From IMG/VR virus record IMGVR_UViG_3300044799_000912, positions 1-23,438 of that record: a DNA stretch of 23,438 bases; one strand, 5' to 3'. The DNA comes from a virus. Positions 14,354-21,262 of the stretch are shown here, piece after piece; within the stretch, counting starts at the first letter, position 1; each line of letters opens with the position of its first letter. The translations under genes were made by a program, and so were the position numbers. A model generated the notes under the pieces. It was given only the letters and a program-made list of their open reading frames with translations. It did not search any database and was not told where the DNA came from.

Positions 14354-14995
14354 TGTTACACCTTTGAAACTTTCAACCAGCTTCTCAACCGGCATAATAC
14401 GAGTAAGAGGCACACCTGGAAGCACATCTTTCGTGAGGTACGCCTTACCCGTGAAAACGAGCCCTTCACACGTCCATCCTTCCGGCGTCAACTCAGATCC
14501 ACGAAGGCACTCAGCTTCGATGCTCACCTGAAGGATCTCGCCCTTCTCCAGCATGCTCAGGGCTTTACTTCCCTTCAAAACCCGGTCCAGACACTCAACC
14601 GTGTCATCTTCATAATCAGCGTCGACGATCTGAACTTCCTGCAAGATCTCGGCCGTATGATTCAAATCCGTATGCTTGCCGATCAGAGTCCTGCAAGCCC
14701 GGATAAGTTCTTCTCGAGTGTAGATGTTCCAGTTCATGCTTGTAAGCGGAAAGAGCGCTTCAACCTTGAAATATTTTGCCTGATCATCTTCTTTGATAAA
14801 CTGAATGTGCGGCTGAATCCAAGAAAACTTTTCACGAGTTTCCTGAGGATACTGATAGGCCTTCGTATCGTCAAGGCCCAGTTTGTTCAGCCAGGCATAG
14901 TAGATCTGTTTGCCTTCATCACATTCAGTCTCGCCTTTGCAGTACCGCCACATGAAAGCTTGATATATCTTCTCAAAGTCAGGATGCCTAGGCAT
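13814..14995 (-). CDS. Prohead protease fused to scaffold domain
   Basis: From the ATG at 14995 the product has 393 residues. The N-terminal half resembles U35-type prohead proteases: IGKHTDLNH supplies the candidate catalytic His, and ILQVSIEAE about 45 residues later the candidate Ser, followed by VFTGKAYLTKDVLPGVPLTRI. The C-terminal half is scaffold-like: Pro-rich linker, coiled coil (EKKMEDLEGKYEALKSELEQ) and a Lys/Glu-rich stretch ending in a small helical domain with CKC. AAGGA lies 7 nt before this ATG; the frame is open further to TTG 15067 and overlaps the MuF-like frame. A second ATG inside (14353) may give the scaffold alone. Confidence 0.85.
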   Translation of the reverse strand: MPRHPDFEKIYQAFMWRYCKGETECDEGKQIYYAWLNKLGLDDTKAYQYPQETREKFSWIQPHIQFIKEDDQAKYFKVEALFPLTSMNWNIYTREELIRACRTLIGKHTDLNHTAEILQEVQIVDADYEDDTVECLDRVLKGSKALSMLEKGEILQVSIEAECLRGSELTPEGWTCEGLVFTGKAYLTKDVLPGVPLTRIMPVEKLVESFKGVTMSKEEKEQKIENKDLLPPGSSTKSLNEMTTDEITAEIEARMKVIFDLEQQLYPKEVPPPPSKLTPAEQDALRIKLNVLYAELEGYRQALTLKTLTQATVEKKMEDLEGKYEALKSELEQLKKPKEEPKKESKKEPCKCILTKEGYWARFHELRSEGLDKSDAFRIVSQELIAAVEKKSK

Positions 14996-15255
14996 TCTAA
15001 AATCCTTCCCATCAACAAGACGAGCAAACATCTGCAGTGAGGATGAACATTCGGATACCAAACCCAATCATTAGGACCCTTCACCAAATACTGAAAAATC
15101 CTTTCAGCATCTTCATCACTCATGATCCGCTTGTCATACTGCAGACATTTCGGACAAGCGTCAGGGCTCGCAACAAACATGAAACTGAGGTTGGACTCAG
15201 CCAACAGATCCAGCAGCAACGTCGTCTTTGTCAAGATCTTTAGCGAGTTTTTCAT
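14887..15255 (-). CDS. MuF-like minor head protein C-terminal zinc-motif ORF
   Basis: This frame carries the end of a Mu F/SPP1 gp7-like head morphogenesis domain: D-A-C-P-K-C at residues 32-37 from this start and H-P-H-C-R-C at 71-76, with KGPNDWVWYPNV between. Cys pair, ~30-residue spacer and HPHCRC are the family's conserved zinc-binding end. The rest of the usual MuF domain (over 100 residues) is absent. The gene sits where MuF genes normally do, after portal. It overlaps portal by up to 59 nt and the protease by about 109 nt; residues after the HPHCRC motif look like shadow sequence of the protease frame. Start is uncertain (ATG 15255 or a downstream TTG). Confidence 0.5.
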   Translation of the reverse strand: MKNSLKILTKTTLLLDLLAESNLSFMFVASPDACPKCLQYDKRIMSDEDAERIFQYLVKGPNDWVWYPNVHPHCRCLLVLLMGRILECLGILTLRRYIKLSCGGTAKARLNVMKANRSTMPG

Positions 15256-16597
15256 ATAATTCCAACCGCTTCTTGCTTTCAGCACTCAGGTTCGCAGCAT
15301 CTCCAGCAGGAACAAAACGAGCATCAATCACAGTGTTTTTCCCTGCATCTTCAGGATATCCAAGACGCTGACGAGCCCAACCAGGACTCACAATCGCATG
15401 CTCAATCTCGCCCTGCAACATCTTGCTCAAAGCTTCTTTGTCCTCGCTCTTCAGCGGTCTCCAAACAAGCTTAACAGGACTCTTCGTCTTGACCATTGAG
15501 AAGATGCTGCTTTCATGCATCCTTTTCAAGACACGCTGATAACCACGGACCTCAGCCTCCAAGATCCTCTCCTGGTACTCGGCTGTAGCCATCGTAGTTG
15601 TACCGCCAAATCCCAAGGCAGCTTCTGGTACTCCGAGCCCTGCAACAAGATTTCGACTGAAATGATTCAGCAAAGGCTCAATCGTCTGTCGACCGCCAAC
15701 ACTTGCACTCTGATAAACTTCCTCAATGCCCTCGATCGTCCCGTCATTGAAGACATCTTCTCCAGGCTTCCGATTTATGATACCGTTCTTGATCCGGTCA
15801 AAAGTTGGTTTGTCGACAGGATTCGCTGCACTTCCAATATTGATGAGCAAGAGAGGATCTGCACGGCGCCGTGCAATCCACGGTAACTTCTCTTCCATAA
15901 ACAACAATGATTTGATCGTGGGGAGGACGCGGCGAAGGGAGCTGACACCGAAAAGACTCCAAGGCTCAGCATTGAATCTCAACTCAAGAATCTCTTCAGG
16001 CTTATACCTCACAGTCTTTCCAAAATCAGGCTGGTAGACATACTCAGTCACTTGACCGTTTGCGTCAGGTTTCTTACCCATTCTCATCGGATTGAGAGCT
16101 GAAAATCTCGTGCCCTGATCTTTCTGAACATGCCAATACATGTTCCCGAAAAGAATCGCATACAGAGAACCGTCCCGGATAACGACGTCTGCTTGAACCT
16201 CAGTTAGAAAATCATTGATGCTTGTTACGCTGCCTTTATCGGTGCTTTCAAGGTCGTACCCCATCTGCCAAATCATGAACTGTTTGACGTCGACAGCCCG
16301 ACCAACATACGGAATATAGTAGTACGCGTCGAGATAGTCTTGAAAGTCACCAAAATCTTCCGGATACTTCACACCCGTGATCGTGCCAACACTGACTTTT
16401 GCAGCTGTAGCCGGGTTGACCGAAGCCTCAATCAACTTGGCGCTCTGGAGTCTCCCACGGATCTTTGTCTCAGAAGTCTGTTGGGGCTGCTCGGAACTTG
16501 CAATAAGAAAGGCTCCAGACACTTTGCCCTCTACAGCAACGAGGCCCTGCAACTTAGGTTTTTCAGGATCCTTCTTTTTCCTGTGCAGCCAACCCAT
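15197..16597 (-). CDS. Portal protein
   Basis: The 466-aa product forms the dodecameric portal at the DNA-entry vertex. It shows the usual order: a disordered charged N-terminus, a helical/beta clip and wing region (IPYVGRAVDVKQFMIWQMGYDL, DVVIRDGSLYAILFGNMYW), EILELRFNAEPWSLFGVSSLRR, and after the stem helices the typical NLVAGLGVPEAALGFGGTTTMATAEYQERILE. The ATG at 16597 overlaps the terminase stop in TGATG (a TTG one codon upstream is less likely). The length is typical of siphovirus portals. The 3' end overlaps a MuF-like frame. Confidence 0.93.
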   Translation of the reverse strand: MGWLHRKKKDPEKPKLQGLVAVEGKVSGAFLIASSEQPQQTSETKIRGRLQSAKLIEASVNPATAAKVSVGTITGVKYPEDFGDFQDYLDAYYYIPYVGRAVDVKQFMIWQMGYDLESTDKGSVTSINDFLTEVQADVVIRDGSLYAILFGNMYWHVQKDQGTRFSALNPMRMGKKPDANGQVTEYVYQPDFGKTVRYKPEEILELRFNAEPWSLFGVSSLRRVLPTIKSLLFMEEKLPWIARRRADPLLLINIGSAANPVDKPTFDRIKNGIINRKPGEDVFNDGTIEGIEEVYQSASVGGRQTIEPLLNHFSRNLVAGLGVPEAALGFGGTTTMATAEYQERILEAEVRGYQRVLKRMHESSIFSMVKTKSPVKLVWRPLKSEDKEALSKMLQGEIEHAIVSPGWARQRLGYPEDAGKNTVIDARFVPAGDAANLSAESKKRLELYEKLAKDLDKDDVAAGSVG

Positions 16598-18057
16598 CAA
16601 TTCTTATCTCCAAGAGTTCCGAAATCAACAAGACCCAAAGTCATCTTCGGCTGCTTAACCGCAGCGTACACAGCTAGGCACGTGGCCCAGAATCGATCAT
16701 CATGCGAGCCTTCCGGGTGACTGAAAGTATAGATTTCACTCCCAGGCGGCTGCTCCCATTGCACCACATTGAAATCAGCCTGGACGTCCTGATCGAAAGG
16801 CAATTCAAAGCGCCTTCTAGCTCCATCGAGAGACAGAGACTTGTCGCTTTCCCGGACAGTCATCATCAGTTGCTTCAATGCCATAGCCATCCCATGTTTA
16901 AGAGGCTGCGAAAAATCGATGCCGACGATTCCAGGAAAACCGGCTTTGTTAATTTCCTCATCCATCCCCTTTGTGCCAGTGTGATCATAATAGACAGCTC
17001 TGACCTGCTTCCATCGATCGCAGATTGACTTAATGTATGCCATCTGCGTCACGTAAGGAGTACCTAGAGCAAACTTTTTGCAGTGGACTAGCCGGCTGAA
17101 ATCAGATTCTTTCTGAAGAATAGCCACAGCACCAGGGTCTCTATCTCGCCCAAGATCCCAGCCAATGAAGAACTCGCCTTGAAGATTGTCCTCGAACTTC
17201 GCAAATTCCAGTTGCTCATTTTGACATCGAATTATCAGGCTGCTCGGCAGAAAAGAAGTCTCGTCGTCGACGAAACTGCTTTCCATCTCACGCTTCCAAC
17301 GCCAAGGATCACCAGAATACTGTTCTCGCATCACTTCAACTTGGTACGGATCTAAAGGTCCGTTGGGCTTCAGCACCTCTTTCCAAGTCAAAAAGTACCG
17401 GGGAGGATCCCGCTCGAAAATGTTGCCGCTGAAAATCCGGAAACTCTTGTCATAACACATCTTGTAGTAGATGCTGTCTTTATTCCAGGGCGTGCTTGCC
17501 ACATTAATCTGAACAGTCTGCGTGAGCGTCATAGGCAAAAGCGCGCTGAGCCAAAGATCTGTATCTTGACGAATGAAGTTGATTTCGTCAATACTGATTT
17601 TTCTGGGTCCATGGCCGCGAATCGTGAAAGGCTCCGGCGTCTCTGCAAGAATTATGGTACCATTGTTGATGCGAATTATCGTCTGAAGTTCGCATTCAAT
17701 GTAAGCATCATAAATCTCGCGGTCCATCCGCGCAAGGTGCTCATGAAAAGCTTGAAAATAGATCTCTTTGATCTGCTGAAACTTCGGCATAGTCACGATG
17801 ATCTTGCAGTTCGGATTATGCATACCGAAGTACAGGTCATCGCCGGACATTGTCATCGTTTTACCGGCGCGCCTGGGCCACCGCACAACCTTGAGAGGTG
17901 CTGGATCCTGAAGCCACTCAGCTTGATACTGGAACGGTTTGATCTTCAGAATCTTTTCGAAAAACTCAACCTTGTCCTTCGGGAGCGGAGGAAGGTCGCG
18001 TTTCTTGGCCATCTCCCTTTCTAGGTTGCGCAACAATGTTTTTTGCCGTTGCTTCAT
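16597..18057 (-). CDS. terL: Terminase large subunit
   Basis: The 486-aa packaging motor has an N-terminal ATPase and a C-terminal nuclease. ATPase: adenine-binding FQYQ (42-45), Walker A RWPRRAGKT (59-67), Walker B ISIDE (154-158) and coupling motif AST (187-189). RNase H-like nuclease acids: Asp301 in WDLG, Asp358 in YYDHT and Asp453/454 in HDD. All key residues are present, so it should be active. The ATG at 18057 has GGAG at 10-nt spacing and overlaps the upstream gene by 92 nt; an ATG at 18012 is an alternative. The symbol reflects function rather than a close named homologue. Confidence 0.95.
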   Translation of the reverse strand: MKQRQKTLLRNLEREMAKKRDLPPLPKDKVEFFEKILKIKPFQYQAEWLQDPAPLKVVRWPRRAGKTMTMSGDDLYFGMHNPNCKIIVTMPKFQQIKEIYFQAFHEHLARMDREIYDAYIECELQTIIRINNGTIILAETPEPFTIRGHGPRKISIDEINFIRQDTDLWLSALLPMTLTQTVQINVASTPWNKDSIYYKMCYDKSFRIFSGNIFERDPPRYFLTWKEVLKPNGPLDPYQVEVMREQYSGDPWRWKREMESSFVDDETSFLPSSLIIRCQNEQLEFAKFEDNLQGEFFIGWDLGRDRDPGAVAILQKESDFSRLVHCKKFALGTPYVTQMAYIKSICDRWKQVRAVYYDHTGTKGMDEEINKAGFPGIVGIDFSQPLKHGMAMALKQLMMTVRESDKSLSLDGARRRFELPFDQDVQADFNVVQWEQPPGSEIYTFSHPEGSHDDRFWATCLAVYAAVKQPKMTLGLVDFGTLGDKN

Positions 18058-18403
18058 TCACAAGCTTCTCCAACTTGGCCATATCCTTGTCAATTTGACG
18101 CTCATCAATCCCCTGAGCAATCGTATTCATGACCTGCGCAGCGTAAGTAGCAATTCGAGCCCAGATCTGGCGCTGCTTCATCGTTATAGGCTCTCTTTTA
18201 CCATCAGCATATTGAAACTTGTACATGCCCTTCGCAAACGCAGACGCCATATCAAACAAGTCCTCAAGGCCCCTGACAGCTTTACTCCGCAAACGTTGAG
18301 TATCAAGCTCAAACGTCCTGCGCAACTGGAAAAAACGACGGGCTACCTGCGTTTTACGAGACGTTCTACCGCCCAAAACACACTGCCCCCGTCCTTTTTC
18401 CAA
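17966..18403 (-). CDS. Putative terminase small subunit
   Basis: The product (up to 145 aa) is basic and helical: an Arg-rich N-terminal part (RTSRKTQVARRFFQLRRTF) followed by long helices (GLEDLFDMASAFAKGMY, QRQIWARIATYAAQVMNTI, DMAKLEKLVNEATAKNI). Small terminases have this size, an N-terminal DNA-binding part and an oligomerising helical core, and lie immediately before TerL as here. No HTH can be clearly drawn, so the call rests mainly on position. The frame opens with TTG at 18403, overlapping the preceding gene by 61 nt; the first ATG is at 18250, so the start is uncertain. Confidence 0.55.
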   Translation of the reverse strand: MEKGRGQCVLGGRTSRKTQVARRFFQLRRTFELDTQRLRSKAVRGLEDLFDMASAFAKGMYKFQYADGKREPITMKQRQIWARIATYAAQVMNTIAQGIDERQIDKDMAKLEKLVNEATAKNIVAQPRKGDGQETRPSSAPEGQG

Positions 18404-18630
18404 CGTTGAAAACTGCCTTGACCACGAGAATCAACCAAAACCTCGCCCTTCATCACATCCGGCACGTCACAGACTTGAACAGGAATAGGTCCAGCCAACT
18501 TTGCGAGAATATCATCTGGCGACAATTTACAAACAGTTTCCGCACGCAGAGAATCCTGGAAGCTATGTTGAAAGATCAAGCCTCGAATCTGCCGTCTCAG
18601 AATACTTTCAGCACTTCTTTTATGCCTCAA
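18343..18630 (-). CDS. Hypothetical protein at head of packaging operon
   Basis: The 95-aa product is basic, with a helical N-terminus (KRSAESILRRQIRGLIFQHSFQ) and a C-terminal part DVMKGEVLVDSRGQGSFQRWKKDGGS. No family is recognised. The in-frame start is TTG at 18630; a clean GGAGG lies 11 nt upstream and an in-frame stop shortly before it, so no longer version exists. It is the first gene after the promoter-like region at 18711-18746 and may take part in packaging or its control. Confidence 0.55.
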   Translation of the reverse strand: MRHKRSAESILRRQIRGLIFQHSFQDSLRAETVCKLSPDDILAKLAGPIPVQVCDVPDVMKGEVLVDSRGQGSFQRWKKDGGSVFWAVERLVKRR

Positions 18631-18710
18631 AAAACCTAGAACCTCCGCTCACGCCACGTTAACCAAGAAAGGACGCGGCGAAACAGAAACTGGCGACTGG
18701 ACCTGGTTAA

Positions 18711-18741
18711 TTGATATAATGGGCAATTCGCCTTTTAAAAG
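18711..18741 (-). promoter_or_regulatory. Candidate promoter of packaging/structural operon
   Basis: The 113-nt spacer between the winged-helix gene and the first packaging gene holds two AT-rich elements on the minus strand: CTTTTAAAAG (18741-18732) and ATTATATCAA (18720-18711). Either could be a TATA box, giving a start site some 25 nt downstream and a leader of 50-80 nt carrying the GGAGG. The short inverted repeat GGC-GAATT-GCC lies between them. This would be the main late promoter; based on position and composition only. Confidence 0.4.
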
Positions 18742-18743
18742 CT

Positions 18744-19265
18744 TTATGCAGGCAAATCAACGTCAAATCGCGCCTTTTCACCGTTACCCCATGTCTCAAG
18801 CCCAAAGTTTGTAAGAGCCCACTTGTGCCCTCGTTTCTCAAACAAGTCTTCACCAGTCTCAAGTCTCAACCGTTTATTCATCCGAAGGATCCTTCTGCTC
18901 ACATGCCAATGATGAAGATGATATTCAGGCAATGCCGCAGCGACGTCTTTCGGAAAAATACCGCCGCGTCCAACTTCGAAAACACGCTGGAGGATCTCCA
19001 AGTCCACTTGATCTACACAAGCAAGTTTCTGTATCAAAGGCGTGTCAAAATGAAAGTAGCCGGCGCCCTTCAAACCGTTGAGAATTACACGTTGCATCTC
19101 TCTAAGTTCACGAATCTCTTTCTTGACGTCTTTCAGAAGTTGCAGAGTATATTTCTGACGACCTATTTTCTCTTCTTTTGTACGCCCCTTTCTATGATAC
19201 TGCACACCGTTGGGGCCAGAAGCTTGTTCGATCTGTTCACCCATGGAAAACACCAACATCAACAC
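18744..19265 (-). CDS. Winged-helix DNA-binding protein with coiled coil
   Basis: The 173-aa product starts with a charged region (RKGRTKEEKIGRQKY), then a coiled coil (LLKDVKKEIRELREMQRVI) that would dimerise it. From about residue 90 follows a winged helix: DLEILQRVFEVG, PKDVAAALPEYHL, the recognition helix WHVSRRILRMNKRL, and a wing with EKRGHKWALTNFG. It is a likely transcription regulator of the neighbouring late operon or of itself. The start is unclear: GTG 19265, ATG 19259 or ATG 19244, none with an SD. It is preceded by a terminator and a cluster of repeats, suggesting its own regulated promoter. Confidence 0.7.
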   Translation of the reverse strand: MLMLVFSMGEQIEQASGPNGVQYHRKGRTKEEKIGRQKYTLQLLKDVKKEIRELREMQRVILNGLKGAGYFHFDTPLIQKLACVDQVDLEILQRVFEVGRGGIFPKDVAAALPEYHLHHWHVSRRILRMNKRLRLETGEDLFEKRGHKWALTNFGLETWGNGEKARFDVDLPA

Positions 19266-19296
19266 ATTCGAAAGGTAAGCCTGGTTGATCTACATC

Positions 19297-19360
19297 CATA
19301 GGGCTCGTGTGGGCTCGTCTTGAAAACAATGGGCTTTTCCCATGCTTTGCATAGGGCTCG
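19297..19360 (-). repeat. Putative operator: CATAGGGCTCG repeats
   Basis: CATAGGGCTCG (plus-strand sense) occurs at 19297-19307 and 19350-19360, start-to-start 53 bp, about five helical turns. A third GGGCTCG at 19311-19317 sits one turn (10 bp) from the first. Between them ATGGG-CTTTT-CCCAT (19329-19343) forms an inverted repeat. The cluster lies just upstream of the winged-helix gene starting near 19265, as expected of an operator bound by a dimeric regulator on one DNA face. Confidence 0.5.
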
Positions 19361-19379
19361 AAAAAGCCGTTTGAACGGC
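19361..19379 (-). terminator. Hairpin plus T5 intrinsic terminator
   Basis: Two nt after the stop of the winged-helix gene that ends at 19382, the minus strand reads GCCGT-TCAA-ACGGC followed at once by TTTTT. The near-perfect stem with tetraloop and U-tract is a classical terminator shape and would close the early operon. Confidence 0.65.
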
Positions 19380-19381
19380 CT

Positions 19382-20284
19382 TCAACTGACATAATCAGGC
19401 AGCCTCCTCTGTTCAGGACCCGCTTGAGACACGTTCTCCAGAGGAACAACTCTCTTCAATGCCCCGGTGAGCTCCTCCAAATCCACATGCAAGGCCTGAA
19501 CCTGACCCTCCAGCTTCTTCACCCGCTCCGGCATCAACAAATACTCAATCGCAGCGTCCCGGCTGAGATGCTCAAGCTCACCCTGGCTAACTCCTGGACT
19601 GTGATCAATCTTCCTCTCCGGCGTACTGACACAGAAATACGGACTCAACAACTTCGCGACTGGATCGTCAACCTTCAACTCGTAACCTCGACAGATCTCG
19701 CCGTCACTCAACCTGCAACCGTATTTCATCATCAGACTCTTAGCCACTCGATCAGCAAGATTCTTCGCCAAAACAAACAATTCACCAGGATGCTTCCCGT
19801 AAAGCGTTTCCACATGCACAATCCAACTTCGCGTAGTATGCCTCACATGAACCCCTTGTTCGAGCCCTAACAAAGCAGTCCAATTCACCATCTCAACACG
19901 CCTAAAATCAGCAGGCAAACAGCCCTCAGCCACAATCTCAAACCGCACCTGACACCGATCAAGTCGGTATACGCCGCTCCCGAACACGACGTCCTCACAT
20001 GATGCGAGAAAAGCTTTACCTCGACCTGTCAGCTGATAGAAAACTGCTCGACTCCGCACTTTCCGTTTGATTAACCCGCATTTTTCCAGCTTCTTGATGT
20101 AGTACGTAACATGCTGCCTGCTCCAACCATAGATACGGCCGATCTTGGCAGGGTAGTCTTCGACCTCGACTCGTTTGAGGATAGGGATTACTCGAGTGCG
20201 AACAGTACTGAAGTCAAATTTTACTTTGTACTTCCAACGACGAAAATTTGTACTTCCAGATGACGTCAGAGAAAACAGCCTCAC
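19382..20284 (-). CDS. Winged-helix DNA-binding protein, possible regulator or initiator
   Basis: The 300-aa product contains a winged helix at about residues 38-95: VEDYPAKIGRIYGWSRQHVTYYIKKLEKCGLIKRK, followed by the wing AVFYQLTGRGKAFL. Residues ~105-215 form an unrecognised alpha/beta domain (YRLDRCQVRFEIVAEG, SWIVHVETLYGKHPGELFVLAKNLADRVAKSL), and the C-terminal ~60 residues include a coiled coil. The GTG start at 20284 overlaps the preceding stop in GTGA. The first codons cover two TTTGTACTTCCA repeats that may be its own binding sites. A replication initiator role is possible but only a guess; DNA binding is well supported. Confidence 0.7.
   Translation of the reverse strand: MRLFSLTSSGSTNFRRWKYKVKFDFSTVRTRVIPILKRVEVEDYPAKIGRIYGWSRQHVTYYIKKLEKCGLIKRKVRSRAVFYQLTGRGKAFLASCEDVVFGSGVYRLDRCQVRFEIVAEGCLPADFRRVEMVNWTALLGLEQGVHVRHTTRSWIVHVETLYGKHPGELFVLAKNLADRVAKSLMMKYGCRLSDGEICRGYELKVDDPVAKLLSPYFCVSTPERKIDHSPGVSQGELEHLSRDAAIEYLLMPERVKKLEGQVQALHVDLEELTGALKRVVPLENVSQAGPEQRRLPDYVS
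20225..20258. repeat. Two 12-bp direct repeats (TTTGTACTTCCA), iteron/operator-like
   Basis: TTTGTACTTCCA lies at 20225-20236 and again at 20247-20258, start-to-start 22 bp, about two helical turns. They fall inside the first codons of the winged-helix gene, but in different codon frames, so the repetition is not a protein repeat. This points to DNA-level binding, for example autoregulation or an origin iteron. Confidence 0.55.
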
Positions 20285-20457
20285 AATCTAGGTTTTCGAG
20301 CGAGAAACTTGTCTTTGCATTTGTCAGAACAGAAATACCAAGGCTGAACGGCATTCTCAATTACTTTCACTTTGTTCCATTTGAACTGACCACAGCAATG
20401 GCAAAGAAGAATCTTGCCGCATTCTACACAATTTACGTTAGGAGGACGAATGCTCAT
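20281..20457 (-). CDS. 58-aa zinc-finger protein (MYM/TRASH-like)
   Basis: The 58-residue product has C-V-E-C, then C-H-C-C about eight residues later, and after a ~20-residue spacer W-Y-F-C-S-D-K-C-K, ending in a basic tail (FLARKPRL). This Cys pattern, with the final FCSxxC, resembles TRASH/MYM-type treble-clef zinc fingers. The ATG overlaps the polymerase X stop (ATGA) and its own stop overlaps the next gene's GTG (GTGA), so it is locked into a translationally coupled trio. It was probably missed in length-filtered gene calls. Likely nucleic-acid or protein binding; partner unknown. Confidence 0.8.
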   Translation of the reverse strand: MSIRPPNVNCVECGKILLCHCCGQFKWNKVKVIENAVQPWYFCSDKCKDKFLARKPRL

Positions 20458-20951
20458 ATTTCTCGGTCTCCTGGCGCAACGTACGGCAAAATCAAGGCCT
20501 TAAAGATCTCTTCTTCCGTCTTGCTGGCTATCACCATGCCCTTCTCAAGCACGCCTCGAGACGCACTCAACATCATTCCCAACGCCTTCGCATGCGTGCA
20601 AAGACGTATGTTATGGTCTGTGCTGCCCGTGCGTATCAGGAGAATGACGCCCCATGTCTGAGCTGTCGCCGCGTAAAAGTCAACTTGAGCCTGTCCGTCT
20701 GGCGAGTTAGCAAACGGAACGTACATACGAATAAGCTCGGGACCTCCGATGCCCGGTTTGGCGTCGAGGTCACTTCTCATCAAGATCGGAATGCGACCCC
20801 ACATGAACGGTTTCGGAATAACGACGATATCAATGTCATGGACTTCCAGCCGTCGACGTCTCACAGATCCGGCAACTTGAGCGTTCTCACAGCAAGGTTC
20901 TATGACTTGCAGAATTTTGAAGGCTAGACGCTCAGCTTCTTGAAGCTTCAT
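20454..20951 (-). CDS. Minimal DNA polymerase X (palm and thumb only)
   Basis: The 165-aa product matches the catalytic half of family X polymerases: AGSVRRRRLEVHDIDIVV at about 27-44 gives the GS motif and Asp39/Asp41, and QVDFY places the third metal ligand at Asp91. RTGSTDHN (107-114), the helix HAKALGMML and the closing TEEEIFKALILPYVAPGDRE are thumb-domain hallmarks. The dRP-lyase 8-kDa domain and fingers HhH are missing. It is similar in size to the African swine fever virus Pol X (174 aa). GAGGTGA 7 nt before the ATG secures the start. It probably acts in short-gap repair of viral DNA; a nucleotidyltransferase with another substrate is less likely. Confidence 0.85.
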   Translation of the reverse strand: MKLQEAERLAFKILQVIEPCCENAQVAGSVRRRRLEVHDIDIVVIPKPFMWGRIPILMRSDLDAKPGIGGPELIRMYVPFANSPDGQAQVDFYAATAQTWGVILLIRTGSTDHNIRLCTHAKALGMMLSASRGVLEKGMVIASKTEEEIFKALILPYVAPGDREI

Positions 20952-20962
20952 CTTATGTCACC

Positions 20963-21262
20963 TCAAAAGAACCTCGCATCGATTGAAACAGCCGAAACCA
21001 ACTCAGCACGCAACGGCAACCCAGTCTTCAAGATCTCACTTTCAACCGCGTCTTTGGAATCTCCGAACCTTGCTTTCAAGTGTTCGAGAATGGCTTCGCG
21101 CTCGTCAATGGCAAGAGCCGCCCAGTCGACCACGTACACTTGGGTCTTGCCGAGCCCTTCGATCTGAGCGTCGATCGGAGAGATAGTTTTGACGGGTACT
21201 TCGCTGTCTGGAAACACGTAGCCCCAGATCTTCTTTCCTTCCTCATTCAACAATGCTTTCAT
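20963..21262 (-). CDS. Hypothetical protein
   Basis: The 99-aa product is mixed alpha/beta: MKALLNEEGKKIWGYVFPDS, a strand with KTQVYVVDWAALAID, a helix EREAILEHLKARFG, then SEILKTGLPLRAELVSAVSI. I recognise no family. Translation is coupled: its ATG overlaps the preceding stop in ATGA, and it ends 11 nt before the polymerase X gene, whose SD lies in the gap. Co-expression with the polymerase suggests a DNA-metabolism accessory role; inference only. Confidence 0.6.
   Translation of the reverse strand: MKALLNEEGKKIWGYVFPDSEVPVKTISPIDAQIEGLGKTQVYVVDWAALAIDEREAILEHLKARFGDSKDAVESEILKTGLPLRAELVSAVSIDARFF

Noticed and set aside
15000-15060. Slippery site joining the MuF-like and protease frames
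   Set aside because: The protease frame is -1 to the MuF-like frame, but I find no X-XXY-YYZ heptamer in the correct register in the overlap.
19237-19449. 70-codon minus-strand frame across the terminator and operator region
   Set aside because: It runs through the hairpin-T5 terminator and repeat cluster and overlaps two better supported genes; no SD.
20248-20661. 137-codon plus-strand frame opposite zinc finger and PolX
   Set aside because: Antisense to two proteins with clear motifs and coupled starts and stops.
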